A stretch of DNA of 64,000 nt from the NCBI GenBank assembly GCA_963775395.1, contig CAVZIX010000008.1:1-64000 (forward strand), written 5' to 3'. Shown here piece after piece: positions 32,876-39,902 of this stretch. A program made the translations under genes and the position numbers. The stretch is from JAIBJN01 sp963775395. GTDB taxonomy: Bacteria; Actinomycetota; Thermoleophilia; Gaiellales; Gaiellaceae. The notes below the pieces were generated by a model. It made no database searches. It saw nothing but the letters and a program-made list of their open reading frames with translations, and was not told the origin of the DNA. Within the stretch, counting starts at the first letter, position 1, and each line of letters opens with the position of its first letter.

Positions 32876-33613
32876 GTGCCCGGTTACGTCGACATCCATT
32901 CCCACGTCGTGCCCTCCGGGGACGACGGCGCACGTTCGGTCGAGGCCGGCCTGGAGCTCTGCCTCGACGCGGGGCGGCACGGGACGCAGACGCTCTACGG
33001 CACGCCGCACGTCTGGCCGTCGCTGCCGCTGACGCCCGAGCGCGAGCGCGCCGTGCGAACGGCGCACGCCGAGATGGCGGCCGACCTCGCGCCGCATGGC
33101 GTCGACCTGCGCCTGGGCTGGGAGCTGACGCCTTCGGAGGCGCTGCTGGCCGAGGATCCCGGCCGCTATCGCCTCGGCGACGTGCCGGCGGTTCTCATGG
33201 AGGTGCCGTTCCACGGCTCTCTCGCGCTCGCTGAGCGCCTCGCAGAGCACATCGAGGCCCATGGGCTGACCCCGATCGTCGCCCACCCCGAGCGTGCGGA
33301 GAGCGTTCGCGACCGCCCCGGGTCGGCGGATGCCCTCCGGGAGCGAGACTGGCTGCTCCAGGTCAACGCCACGAGCCTGCTGGGCTATCACGGGCCCGAG
33401 CAGGCGGAGGAGGGCTGGCGGCTCGTCGAGGACGGGCTCGCCGACCTCGTCGCCTCGGACGGCCATCGCAGCGCCAGGCCGCCGTTCCTGGACGCCGCCT
33501 ACGAGCTGGTGTCGAGCCGCGTGGGGGCGGAGCGCGCCGACGCGCTCTTCACGGGAGCCGCGCTCGAGGAGCTAGTGCGTGCCGACGGCCTCGATCTCGC
33601 GCAGCGAGGCTAG
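32876..33613 (+). CDS. PHP-domain phosphatase, CpsB/CapC-like
   Basis: 245 residues with the PHP metal-binding motifs: VDIHSHVVPSGDDGAR at the N-terminus (HxH), TPHVWP, EVPFHG and VASDGHRSARPPF near the end. The arrangement matches CpsB/YwqE manganese-dependent protein-tyrosine phosphatases that control polysaccharide export kinases. No kinase gene is nearby, so the substrate is unknown. GTG 32876 follows a -10 box. Its last 42 bases overlap the 3' end of the convergent rpoD gene. Confidence 0.85.
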   Translation: MPGYVDIHSHVVPSGDDGARSVEAGLELCLDAGRHGTQTLYGTPHVWPSLPLTPERERAVRTAHAEMAADLAPHGVDLRLGWELTPSEALLAEDPGRYRLGDVPAVLMEVPFHGSLALAERLAEHIEAHGLTPIVAHPERAESVRDRPGSADALRERDWLLQVNATSLLGYHGPEQAEEGWRLVEDGLADLVASDGHRSARPPFLDAAYELVSSRVGAERADALFTGAALEELVRADGLDLAQRG

Positions 33614-34630
33614 GCGCGAGAGAGACTCGATCTCGATCTGGCGGACGCGCTCCCGGGTGATGCCGAGCCGCCTGCCGATGTGCTCGAGCGTGTGCGGCTC
33701 CTCGCCGCGCAGGCCGTAGCGGAGCTCCAGGACGCGCCTGTCGCGCTCGGGGAGCGACTCGAGGGCCCGGTCGAGCGCCTCCTTCTGGAGCCGCTTCTCG
33801 GTCACCTCGTCGGGGAGTGGGTCGTCGCCGGCGACGAGGTCGCCGAAGACGGCGTCCTCCTGCTCGCCGATCGGCTGGTCGAGGCTCGTGGACGCCCTCG
33901 CGGCGGCGCGGACCTCGATCGCCTGCTGCAGCGGGAGACCCGCCTCGTCGGCGATCTCCTCGAGGGACGGCTCGCGGGCGAGCTGCGTCCAGAGGTGCCG
34001 CTCCGCGCGGTGCATCTTCTGCATCCGCTCGACCACGTGGACCGGGACGCGGATCGTCCGCGCTTTGTCGGCGATCGCGCGGGCGACCGCCTGGCGGATC
34101 CACCAGGTCGCGTACGTCGAGAACTTGAGCCCCCGCTGCCACTCGAACTTCTCCACGGCGCGGATCAGGCCGAACATGCCCTCCTGGATGAGATCGAGGA
34201 AGGGCAGGCCCTGGTTGCGGTAGTTCTTGGCGATCGAGACGACGAGGCGCAGGTTGCACTCGATCATGCGCTTCTTGGCCTCCATGTCGCCGCGCTCGAT
34301 GCGCTTGGAGAGCTCGACCTCGTCGGCGGCGGTGAGCAGCGGGTGGCGCCCGATCTCCCGCAGGAAGAGCTGGAGGGCGTCGGTCGTCGTCTCGAGCACC
34401 TCGGTGCCTGGAATCGGCGGCGCCGGCTCCTTCTGCCGGTCGACGACCTCGATGCCGCGCTCCTCGAGCTCCTTCTGGAGCACTTCGACGTCCGCGGGGT
34501 CGAGGTCGAGGAGCTCGAGCGCCTCGCGGAGCTCGCCCGCCTCGATCACGCCGGACGCGTCAGCACGCTCCAGCAGCGGCTGAAGCTCCTCGTGCTGGCT
34601 GACGTTGTTCGCGGCCTCGTCAGCAGGCAT
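33572..34630 (-). CDS. rpoD: RNA polymerase principal sigma factor RpoD-type
   Basis: 352 residues. A region-1.1-like helical domain (about 10-60, EELQPLLERADASGVIEAGE) marks it as a group 1-type factor. Region 1.2 (DALQLFLREIGRHPLLT), 2 (NLRLVVSIAKNYRNQGL; STYATWWIRQAVARAI), 3 (VPVHVVERMQKMHRAERHL) and 4 (LEHIGRRLGITRERVRQIEI) are complete. I use ATG 34630; TTG 34645 is an alternative. A good promoter (TTGACT-16-TAGGGT) lies 70-100 bases upstream. The gene converges on the PHP gene with overlapping ends. Confidence 0.92.
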   Translation of the reverse strand: MPADEAANNVSQHEELQPLLERADASGVIEAGELREALELLDLDPADVEVLQKELEERGIEVVDRQKEPAPPIPGTEVLETTTDALQLFLREIGRHPLLTAADEVELSKRIERGDMEAKKRMIECNLRLVVSIAKNYRNQGLPFLDLIQEGMFGLIRAVEKFEWQRGLKFSTYATWWIRQAVARAIADKARTIRVPVHVVERMQKMHRAERHLWTQLAREPSLEEIADEAGLPLQQAIEVRAAARASTSLDQPIGEQEDAVFGDLVAGDDPLPDEVTEKRLQKEALDRALESLPERDRRVLELRYGLRGEEPHTLEHIGRRLGITRERVRQIEIESLSRLASLREIEAVGTH

Positions 34631-34700
34631 TCGGGGATTTTTCAAGCGGCGTCAATAGGAGGTCGGAAAGAGATGCGGCGGCTGCGGCCCTGCCGCGCTT

Positions 34701-34728
34701 ACCCTACCCGTAGCGGCGGCCAAGTCAA
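34701..34728 (-). promoter_or_regulatory. sigma-70 promoter of rpoD
   Basis: On the minus strand TTGACT (34728-34723) and TAGGGT (34706-34701) are spaced by 16 bases. The expected start near 34694 would leave a leader of about 64 bases. It is the best full -35/-10 pair seen in the window. Confidence 0.65.
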
Positions 34729-34768
34729 ACCCCGAGCGGTTCCGCCCGGTCTTGCGAGCCCACGCACG

Positions 34769-34782
34769 ATAACGGGCGTTAT
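34769..34782. other. AT-rich palindrome ATAACG-GG-CGTTAT
   Basis: Short symmetric site between the RES toxin gene's stop (34832) and the rpoD promoter. It could be an operator for rpoD or a small terminator stem for the toxin operon; no stronger evidence. Confidence 0.3.
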
Positions 34783-34831
34783 GTCAAGTCGAAGCGGATC
34801 GAGGCGGCGGGCGGCTCCCGCTCGTCTGCCG

Positions 34832-35389
34832 TCATGCCGCCACGCGCAGGCCCAGGAACTGCGCGGCCTCCCCCACGATGTCGTCGCCAAGCCGGAGCTC
34901 GCGCACGTCGTTCACCTTGAGCACGACAGCGGCCCGGTCGAAGAGCGTGACGTTCGCCCAGGCCGGCTCGAACGTCGACCACCAGCGCAGGCCGAACGCC
35001 GCCGGGTAGCGCTCGTGGAGCGCCGCCGCCAGGGCCTGGCTCTTCCCGCGCTCGCGGGTGGCCACCTCGGACGGCCGCAGCGCCTCGGCCGCGAGCAGGG
35101 CGGGATCGTCGAGGTCGAGGACGAGGGCGTCGTCGGGGAGCCGGAGCGTCGCGAGCGCGAGCGGCAGCCGGCCGCGCACGAGGTCGCCTGCCGCGAGCTC
35201 CCCTCCGGCGAGGGCAGCGAGCTCCTCCACCACGGCGGACGCCGGCTCCTCCGAGACGTAGAGGCAGCCGTAGCGGTCGGGCGCGTCATGGCGGCCCTCA
35301 CCCTGGAGCCGGCGCGGGAACCAGGCCGGCCCGCCCCATTCCACACCCGCACCCGCGAGATCCCACGCGAAGCAGCGATAGAGGATCAC
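34832..35389 (-). CDS. RES-domain toxin
   Basis: 185-residue RES-family protein. RES toxins degrade NAD+ and stop growth. The opening MILYRCFAWDLAG, the GCLYVSEEPASAVVEELAAL segment (about residue 42) and the FEPAWANVTLFDRAAVVLKV region match RES folds, with an early Arg, the central Glu and a Ser in WWSTFEPAW as candidates for the three name-giving residues. GTG 35389 overlaps the antitoxin stop by 4 bases, the usual antitoxin-first order. The open frame continues upstream to 35833 but that part lies across the antitoxin gene. Confidence 0.85.
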   Translation of the reverse strand: MILYRCFAWDLAGAGVEWGGPAWFPRRLQGEGRHDAPDRYGCLYVSEEPASAVVEELAALAGGELAAGDLVRGRLPLALATLRLPDDALVLDLDDPALLAAEALRPSEVATRERGKSQALAAALHERYPAAFGLRWWSTFEPAWANVTLFDRAAVVLKVNDVRELRLGDDIVGEAAQFLGLRVAA

Positions 35390-35718
35390 GCGTACGACCC
35401 GGCCCGCTCCTGCCGCAGCGCCGGCAGGAGCTCCTGAGTCTCCCCCGCCCTGATCACGTCGATCGGACGACGGTTCCGTAGCCGCGGATTGGGCCCCACG
35501 AGCCACTTTTCGGCCGTCTCCGGCTCGTACACCCGCAGGAGGAACGACATCACAAGTTCGAGCAGGTCGAGGCGCTCGGCATTGACCGGGTCGATGCCCT
35601 GCCCGCGCGTCCAGCGGCTGACCTGGGCCGGGCTGACGCCGAGTGCGTCGGCGACCCTGCGCTGGGAGCGGAAGTCGCGAGCGAGCGCCTCCACTTTGAC
35701 CGCGGCTGGGACGGGCAC
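35386..35718 (-). CDS. Xre/MbcA/ParS-type antitoxin of RES toxin
   Basis: 110 residues. An N-terminal HTH (QRRVADALGVSPAQVSRWTR, about residues 19-38) is followed by the toxin-binding DUF2384-like region (EKWLVGPNPRLRNRRPIDVI then RAGETQELL). This two-part form is the standard partner of RES toxins. The GTG start is 6 bases after a TAGGAT -10 box and next to an inverted repeat in the promoter, so it probably represses its own operon. Confidence 0.88.
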   Translation of the reverse strand: MPVPAAVKVEALARDFRSQRRVADALGVSPAQVSRWTRGQGIDPVNAERLDLLELVMSFLLRVYEPETAEKWLVGPNPRLRNRRPIDVIRAGETQELLPALRQERAGSYA

Positions 35719-35724
35719 GGCCGG

Positions 35725-35750
35725 ATCCTACCGCAACGAAAAGTGTTGCG
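35725..35750 (-). promoter_or_regulatory. antitoxin promoter with operator inverted repeat
   Basis: On the minus strand TAGGAT (35730-35725) is 6 bases before GTG 35718. Directly upstream CGCAAC (35732-35737) and GTTGCG (35745-35750) form an inverted repeat with a 7-base spacer, in the -35/-10 spacer region. Position fits autorepression by the Xre antitoxin. Confidence 0.6.
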
Positions 35751-35808
35751 CCGCCCCCTGGTTTGGCTTGCGGCAACGACTGGAAGGAAATACCGTGCCG
35801 GAGCCACG

Positions 35809-37008
35809 ATGCTGCTCGAGCCCGTCGATCCAAATCAAGAATTCCGCGAACGACGGCGGCGGTCGCGTAGGCGACGTGCCAGGAGACGCATCGCCGTCCT
35901 CACGGTCTTTGCAGTTTCCGCAGCCGTGATCGCGCTCGGCGCGAGCTTCCTCAATGGGCGCGGGCACCAGGCGACGACGGAGCCCGAGCCTTCCGAGAGC
36001 CCAGCCGGTGGCGCCGCGACGACGACAGCGGCCCCCGAGCCCGAGCTAGTTCCGCTCCCCGACGAGATTCGCGGCGTCCACGTCACGATGGCGCTCGCCT
36101 CGCTTGACGGGAAGCTCGACGAGTACTTCGCCCTCACGTCTGCAGGCCTCAACACGCTCGAGCTCGACGTCAAGGACGAGAACGGCGAAGTCGGGTTCCA
36201 GCGCGGCGTCGGCCTCGCGCGGCAGATCGGCGCGGCGCTTCGGTACTACGACCCGAGGAAGGCCGCGAGCGATGCCGAGGCGAAGGGCGTCTATCTCATC
36301 GGGCGTGTCGTGGTCTTCGAGGACCCGAGGCTCTCGGGTGCCCGACCGGGCATGGCGATCCAGCGCAGCGACGGGAGCGTCTGGACGAACAACGCCGGCC
36401 TCGGGTGGACGAACCCGTACGACAAGCGCGTCTGGAAGTACAACGTCGACATCGCCGCCGCGGCGGTGAAGGCGGGCTTCGACGAGATCATGTTCGACTA
36501 CGTCCGCTTCCCCACCGACGGCGACCTCGCGAGCGCGGTGTTCAAGGGGAGGCGCCCGGAGCACAAGAGCACGACGATCGCGAGCTTCCTCGAGTACGCG
36601 AAAGGCCGGCTGGAGCCCATGGGAGCTCGGGTCTCGGCCGCCGTCTTCGGGCTCACGGCCACGCGCGACATGGGGATCGGCCAGCGGCCGAGGCGCCTGG
36701 CGCGCCATCTCGACGTCATCTACCCCATGGTCTATCCGTCCCACTACGGCGCCGGCGAGTACAACCTCGCCGACCCGAACGGCGTCCCCGGCATCACGGT
36801 CGCCCGGTCGCTGCGCGACTTCCGCCGGGCGCTCCGGGGCCAGAAGACCGAGCTCGTCCCGTGGCTCCAGGACTTCTCGCTCGGCCGCGACTACACCCTC
36901 GAAGACGTCCAGGCACAGATCCTCGCGGCCCGCGATGCGAATGCGCGCGGGTTCCTCCTCTGGAACCCCTCGGGCGTCTACACTCGCGAAGCGCTCGCAG
37001 GATCCTAG
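35809..37008 (+). CDS. secreted or membrane-anchored putative glycosidase (DUF4015-like)
   Basis: 399 residues. A basic cytosolic N-terminus (ERRRRSRRRRARRR) precedes one hydrophobic segment (about 30-50, IAVLTVFAVSAAVIALGASF), then a Pro/Glu/Thr-rich linker and a TIM-barrel-like domain from about residue 85: IRGVHVTMALASLDGKLDEY, NTLELDVKDENGEVGF, FDEIMFDYVRFPTDGD and LDVIYPMVYPSHYG. These match the putative glycoside hydrolase family DUF4015 (related to GH13-like barrels); FDYVRFPT is its signature. Substrate is unknown, probably a cell-surface or environmental glycan. ATG 35809 is chosen because the frame upstream overlaps the antitoxin operator. Divergent from the RES/Xre pair. Confidence 0.8.
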   Translation: MLLEPVDPNQEFRERRRRSRRRRARRRIAVLTVFAVSAAVIALGASFLNGRGHQATTEPEPSESPAGGAATTTAAPEPELVPLPDEIRGVHVTMALASLDGKLDEYFALTSAGLNTLELDVKDENGEVGFQRGVGLARQIGAALRYYDPRKAASDAEAKGVYLIGRVVVFEDPRLSGARPGMAIQRSDGSVWTNNAGLGWTNPYDKRVWKYNVDIAAAAVKAGFDEIMFDYVRFPTDGDLASAVFKGRRPEHKSTTIASFLEYAKGRLEPMGARVSAAVFGLTATRDMGIGQRPRRLARHLDVIYPMVYPSHYGAGEYNLADPNGVPGITVARSLRDFRRALRGQKTELVPWLQDFSLGRDYTLEDVQAQILAARDANARGFLLWNPSGVYTREALAGS

Positions 37009-37020
37009 GCGCCAAGCCGG

Positions 37021-37074
37021 GTCCCACAGACATTCCCACAAGGGTGGTGAACGGCTGTGGAAAATGTGGAAAAA
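37021..37074. other. cluster of CCACA/TGTGG motifs
   Basis: GTCCCACA (37021-37028) and TTCCCACA (37033-37040) are followed by two direct TGTGGAAAA copies (37056-37064, 37065-37073). They resemble imperfect DnaA boxes (TTATCCACA). They lie in an A-rich stretch between the glycosidase gene and the RNA element. Their role is unknown. Confidence 0.4.
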
Positions 37075-37139
37075 TAAACTTTCCGCAAATAGCGCAGATC
37101 GGTTTCGACAGGCCCTTGCGGGACCTGCCGACGGGCCTC

Positions 37140-37145
37140 TAGATT
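37140..37145 (+). promoter_or_regulatory. -10 box TAGATT before the structured RNA
   Basis: TAGATT at 37140-37145, with TTGCGG at 37116-37121 as a weak -35 (18-base spacer). It would start transcription near 37152. Confidence 0.4.
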
Positions 37146-37151
37146 CCCTCC

Positions 37152-37264
37152 TGCGCCGAGCACGGAGCGCGAGTAGGTCGAAGCCCCACCGGGCGACTGT
37201 AGGCGGAAGCCGAAAGTTGGCCGGAGAGGTGGACGAAAGCGTCACCGGCTCGGCGAATTTTTTT
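37152..37264 (+). ncRNA. candidate structured RNA ending in a U7 terminator
   Basis: About 113 bases with no open frame of note. The ends pair: CGCCGAGC (37154-37161) with GCTCGGCG (37248-37255), a closing helix of 8 bp. Inside are GTCG…CGAC enclosing CCC/GGG (37177-37197) and GGT-GACG-AAAG-CGTC-ACC (37228-37246). T7 follows at 37258-37264, the longest T run in the region. GCCG (37220-37223) can instead pair with CGGC (37251-37254), a terminator fold exclusive with the closing helix, as in riboswitches. Downstream is a 66-residue membrane protein gene. It may be a small RNA or a riboswitch; no known class recognised. Confidence 0.5.
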
Positions 37265-37314
37265 GGTCCAGAACGCTTGCAGGCCTGACCAGCATCTAGA
37301 CTCGGCCGCGACGA

Positions 37315-37515
37315 ATGGACTTCCCTCCGCGCCCACCTGCCTTCAGTCCAGGCTTCCAGGCGCTCCTCTGGGGCGTCCTTCTCGGCGCCTACATCTGGCT
37401 CGGCGGGCTCGCAATCGGCGTGGACGGCGGCAGCGCCTTCCTCTTCGGCCTGATCGGCGCGGTGCTGATCTTCTTCTACGTCCGCCTGTACGGCGAAGAC
37501 CAGCTCAGACGCTAG
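37315..37515 (+). CDS. small two-helix membrane protein
   Basis: 66 residues: MDFPPRPPAFSPGFQALLWG leads into two hydrophobic helices (about 14-34 and 40-57), then a basic tail YGEDQLRR. I do not recognise a family. TAGACT at 37297-37302 could be its own -10. The stop codon TAG (37513-37515) is made from the TA and first G of the mobile element inserted immediately after, so the original C-terminus may have been different. A structured RNA lies 51 bases upstream. Confidence 0.6.
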   Translation: MDFPPRPPAFSPGFQALLWGVLLGAYIWLGGLAIGVDGGSAFLFGLIGAVLIFFYVRLYGEDQLRR

Positions 37516-37680
37516 GAGGGTTTGGCGGAATGGTGCTCGTCGCGGGGTGCGATGGTCGTTCCGAGGCAAGGACGCAGGGAGCGTTCGTATCGAATGAGAT
37601 ACGGGCGCGACTGAGGACGCAGTCCTCGGGGCGAGCAGCGCGGCCCGGCGGCACAGCCACTATTTCGTCAAACCCTCCTA
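37513..37680. mobile_element. MITE-like non-autonomous element, 168 bp, TA-flanked
   Basis: Inverted ends TA-GGAGGGTTTG (37513-37524) and CAAACCCTCC-TA (37669-37680); the homology continues inward (about 17 of the first 19 bases match). The centre holds a hairpin CGTATC-GAATGA-GATACG (37586-37603), close to the element's midpoint. AGGACGCAG occurs twice inside. No transposase is encoded. Flanking TA duplication is typical of IS630/Tc1-mariner-type elements. No second copy lies in this window. Confidence 0.65.
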
Positions 37681-37881
37681 GGCGACGGCGGCGCACACAG
37701 GCCGCGCGCCGCGGGCCAGGGCGCTCACGAGGAAGTCCGCCAGCTCGCAGCCGACCTCGAGCTCGAGACGGTGCCGGCCGCTCGGGCCGTCGCCCTCCGT
37801 GATCCGCTCCAGGGCGGCGAAATCCGCCAAGAGGCGCGGCGCGCCGCGCCTCTGAAATCCCTGCATCGGTGGGTCGTCCAT
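37678..37881 (-). CDS. small hypothetical protein
   Basis: 67 residues from ATG 37881 (GTG 37917 possible, 79 residues). Text such as APRLLADFAALERI and RLELEVGCELADFLVSALAR reads like a folded alpha/beta protein, not a shadow frame. No family recognised. Its stop TAG is provided by the TA and first base of the mobile element, mirroring the gene on the other side, so the present C-terminus may be the result of insertion. Confidence 0.45.
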   Translation of the reverse strand: MDDPPMQGFQRRGAPRLLADFAALERITEGDGPSGRHRLELEVGCELADFLVSALARGARPVCAAVA

Positions 37882-37936
37882 CTGCACTCGATATCGGCGG
37901 CGGCTCTCGGGTCGCACGATCCCTGGCGAGAGGGTT

Positions 37937-37973
37937 GAGGCGCGACGGAGGCGGCCCGCCCCTGTCGCGCCTC
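37937..37973 (-). terminator. terminator hairpin after the four-helix membrane protein gene
   Basis: GAGGCGCGAC (37937-37946) pairs exactly with GTCGCGCCTC (37964-37973), and GGCG/CGCC pairs inside the loop. It lies 17 bases past the stop of the gene at 37990-38652 (-) and just before the small gene at 37881. Confidence 0.65.
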
Positions 37974-37989
37974 CGGCGCAGCCTTCCTG

Positions 37990-38652
37990 CTAGGTGTCGC
38001 GCTTCTCGACGATCGTGGGCTCCTCGCGCACGGTGGCTGCGGGCACTGCCTCCTCGCGGACGACCGTCCCCTCGTCCGTGACGATCTCGTCTTCGCGGCG
38101 GTAGTCGTGCACCTCTTCGTCCGGCACGACCGCGTCGCGCTCCTCGACCACGCGGGTGCGCGGGCCGCGGGTGTCGAACATGAAGGCGAACACGATCCCG
38201 AGCCCGAAGGCGAGCACGCCCTGGAAGAGAATGAGGTCCTCGGCGACGCCGCCGAGGCCGATGTCGCTGATCCAGCCGGCCACGTCCTCGCCCTCCGCCG
38301 TGCCGGTCGGGCGCGTGGCGACGAGGATGCCGCCGACCGCGATCAGCGTCGGCAGGAAGGCCAGAAGGAAGACGCCGGGGCTGATCGTGGGCGCGCCCCA
38401 CTTCGTCCAGCCGCCGATGAGCTGGGAGAGGCCGAGGCAGGCGCCGGCACCGGCCAGGATGCCCATGGCGGACCAGTACTCGCCGGTCGTTCCGAGATCG
38501 AACTGGGTTGCCAGCCAGACGAGGAACCCCGCGGCCGCCACGCCGATCAGCGTGGTGAGGCCACGCACGACCGGAGGGCTGCCCCAGACGTGCTCCTCGC
38601 GCTCGACGACGGCCTCGTCCTCGACCACCGCGTCACGTCGTCTCAAGAGCAT
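37990..38652 (-). CDS. four-helix membrane protein of unknown function
   Basis: 220 residues. The charged N-terminus (RRRDAVVEDEAVVEREEHVW) is followed by four hydrophobic helices (about 30-48, 60-80, 90-112, 140-160) and a C-terminal tail of about 55 residues rich in Glu, Asp, Arg and Val (…EERDAVVPDEEVHDYRRED…). Both tails share EDEAVVERE-like acidic/basic patterns, suggesting they face the same side. No family recognised beyond a conserved actinobacterial membrane protein look. ATG 38652 has AGGGGAG about 7 bases upstream. Confidence 0.6.
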   Translation of the reverse strand: MLLRRRDAVVEDEAVVEREEHVWGSPPVVRGLTTLIGVAAAGFLVWLATQFDLGTTGEYWSAMGILAGAGACLGLSQLIGGWTKWGAPTISPGVFLLAFLPTLIAVGGILVATRPTGTAEGEDVAGWISDIGLGGVAEDLILFQGVLAFGLGIVFAFMFDTRGPRTRVVEERDAVVPDEEVHDYRREDEIVTDEGTVVREEAVPAATVREEPTIVEKRDT

Positions 38653-38678
38653 GCTGAATCTCCCCTCGTTGCGTCGTT

Positions 38679-38696
38679 TCGGGGGTTGTCCCCCGA
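38679..38696 (-). terminator. hairpin TCGGGGG-TTGT-CCCCCGA
   Basis: Perfect 7-bp stem with a 4-base loop between the gene at 38723-39325 (-) and the next start at 38652. Probably a terminator for the upstream gene; no T tract. Confidence 0.5.
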
Positions 38697-38722
38697 TTGC
38701 AACGGCCGTAACCGCAGGACGG

Positions 38723-39325
38723 TTACGCGGCGAGGTCGCGCCTGCTCGCGTCGAAGAGGCTCGACTCGAGCTCGTCGCGGAAGGCCGAGAGCGCCAGCTC
38801 GCGGTCCTGGCTGAAGACGTGCTCGACGACGCCGACCTGGCGGTCGTTGTAGAACGGCACGTCGACGTGGTCGCGGCTGACGACGTTCACGGAGGTGTGG
38901 GAGCAGAGCGGGCACTCGACGGCGAGCCCGAGCTCCTCCCCGCCGTCGCCGAGGACGCGAAAGGCCGAGGGCGTGACGGGCCGAGGGCGCTCCTCCGGGT
39001 AGCAGAAGAAGCTCCACGGCCACTGGCCCGCCTTGATCCGCCGCGCCGCGAGGTCGAGCAGCTCCAGGGCGGCCGACTCGAGCCGCGCGGTCATCAGGTT
39101 GAGAAACGGCGTGTCGGCACCGGCAAGCGGCGCCCAGTCGAGCTCATCATGTGTCACGAGCCCGTCGTGCTCCGCGCCGCAGTCGCACGCGAAGGTGACC
39201 TTGAAGACCGCCGGGCGCTCCGCTCCGAGCAGCCGCTCGAGAACGCGGAAGCGCGAGAGCGGGACTCTGACCTCGCCTCGCGCCGGGCACGCGAAGGTGT
39301 AGCGCCCGGTGAGCTGGTCGTACAT
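38723..39325 (-). CDS. hypothetical protein with Cys pairs
   Basis: 200 residues, soluble. Two Cys-rich spots, TFACDCGAEHDG (about residue 46) and AVECPLCSHTSVNV (about 140), suggest zinc binding. It begins MYDQLTGRYTFACPARGEVR. The C-terminal 50 residues are helical. No recognised family. ATG 39325 lies 12 bases after a CATAAT -10-like box in an unusually AT-rich stretch (39336-39345), so it probably has its own promoter. Confidence 0.6.
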   Translation of the reverse strand: MYDQLTGRYTFACPARGEVRVPLSRFRVLERLLGAERPAVFKVTFACDCGAEHDGLVTHDELDWAPLAGADTPFLNLMTARLESAALELLDLAARRIKAGQWPWSFFCYPEERPRPVTPSAFRVLGDGGEELGLAVECPLCSHTSVNVVSRDHVDVPFYNDRQVGVVEHVFSQDRELALSAFRDELESSLFDASRRDLAA

Positions 39326-39377
39326 TCGGTCTCTGAATTATGTATCGGCACGGAGGACGCTCCTCCACACCGATGGT

Positions 39378-39902
39378 TTAGTCCGAGTACTGGATGAGCG
39401 AAAAGATGTCGTAGCCGCCGAGCTTCTCGCGGCCGTTCAGGAACTCGAGCTCGATCACGAACGCGAGGCCGACCACGGTGCCGCCGAGCTGCTCCACGAG
39501 GTCGATCTTGGCCCGCGCGGTACCGCCGGTTGCCAGGAGATCGTCGTGGATGAGCACCCTGGAGCCCTGCGTGATCGCGTCGGCGTGGAGCTCGAGGGCG
39601 TCGAAGCCGTACTCGAGGGCGTACTTCGCGCTGATCGTGCGCCAGGGGAGCTTGCCCGGCTTCCGCGCGGCGACGAAGCCGCAGCCGAGCCGGTAGGCGA
39701 GCGCCGCACCGAGGATGAAGCCCCGCGCCTCGGCGCCGAGCACGACGTCCGGCTTGCGCGGCTCCGCGAACTCGCCCAGGCGCTCCACGGTCTCGTGCAG
39801 GGCCTCCGCGTCGGCGAGGAGCGGCATGATGTCCTTGAAGACGATGCCGCGCTTGGGGAAGTCCGGGATGTCCCGGATCTTCGAAGACAGGTCGACAGTC
39901 AC
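39378..39902 (-). CDS. apt: adenine phosphoribosyltransferase
   Basis: 174 residues. The PRPP loop is RVLIHDDLLATGGTARAKID (about residue 115), with GAEARGFILGAALAY and RKPGKLPWRTIS typical of Apt. It salvages adenine to AMP. GTG 39902 overlaps the ftsR stop, so it is the last gene of the rsiG-garA-ftsR-apt transcript. The upstream extension to 40076 runs across ftsR and is not coding. A short GGAGGA/TCCTCC stem at 39353-39367 follows the gene and may end transcription. Confidence 0.93.
   Translation of the reverse strand: MTVDLSSKIRDIPDFPKRGIVFKDIMPLLADAEALHETVERLGEFAEPRKPDVVLGAEARGFILGAALAYRLGCGFVAARKPGKLPWRTISAKYALEYGFDALELHADAITQGSRVLIHDDLLATGGTARAKIDLVEQLGGTVVGLAFVIELEFLNGREKLGGYDIFSLIQYSD

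Noticed and set aside
37021..37074. Chromosomal origin (oriC)
   Set aside because: Boxes are imperfect and few, and no dnaA, dnaN or similar origin genes flank the site.
37315..37881. Complete insertion sequence
   Set aside because: Only 168 bases between the inverted ends and no transposase frame; called a MITE-like element instead.
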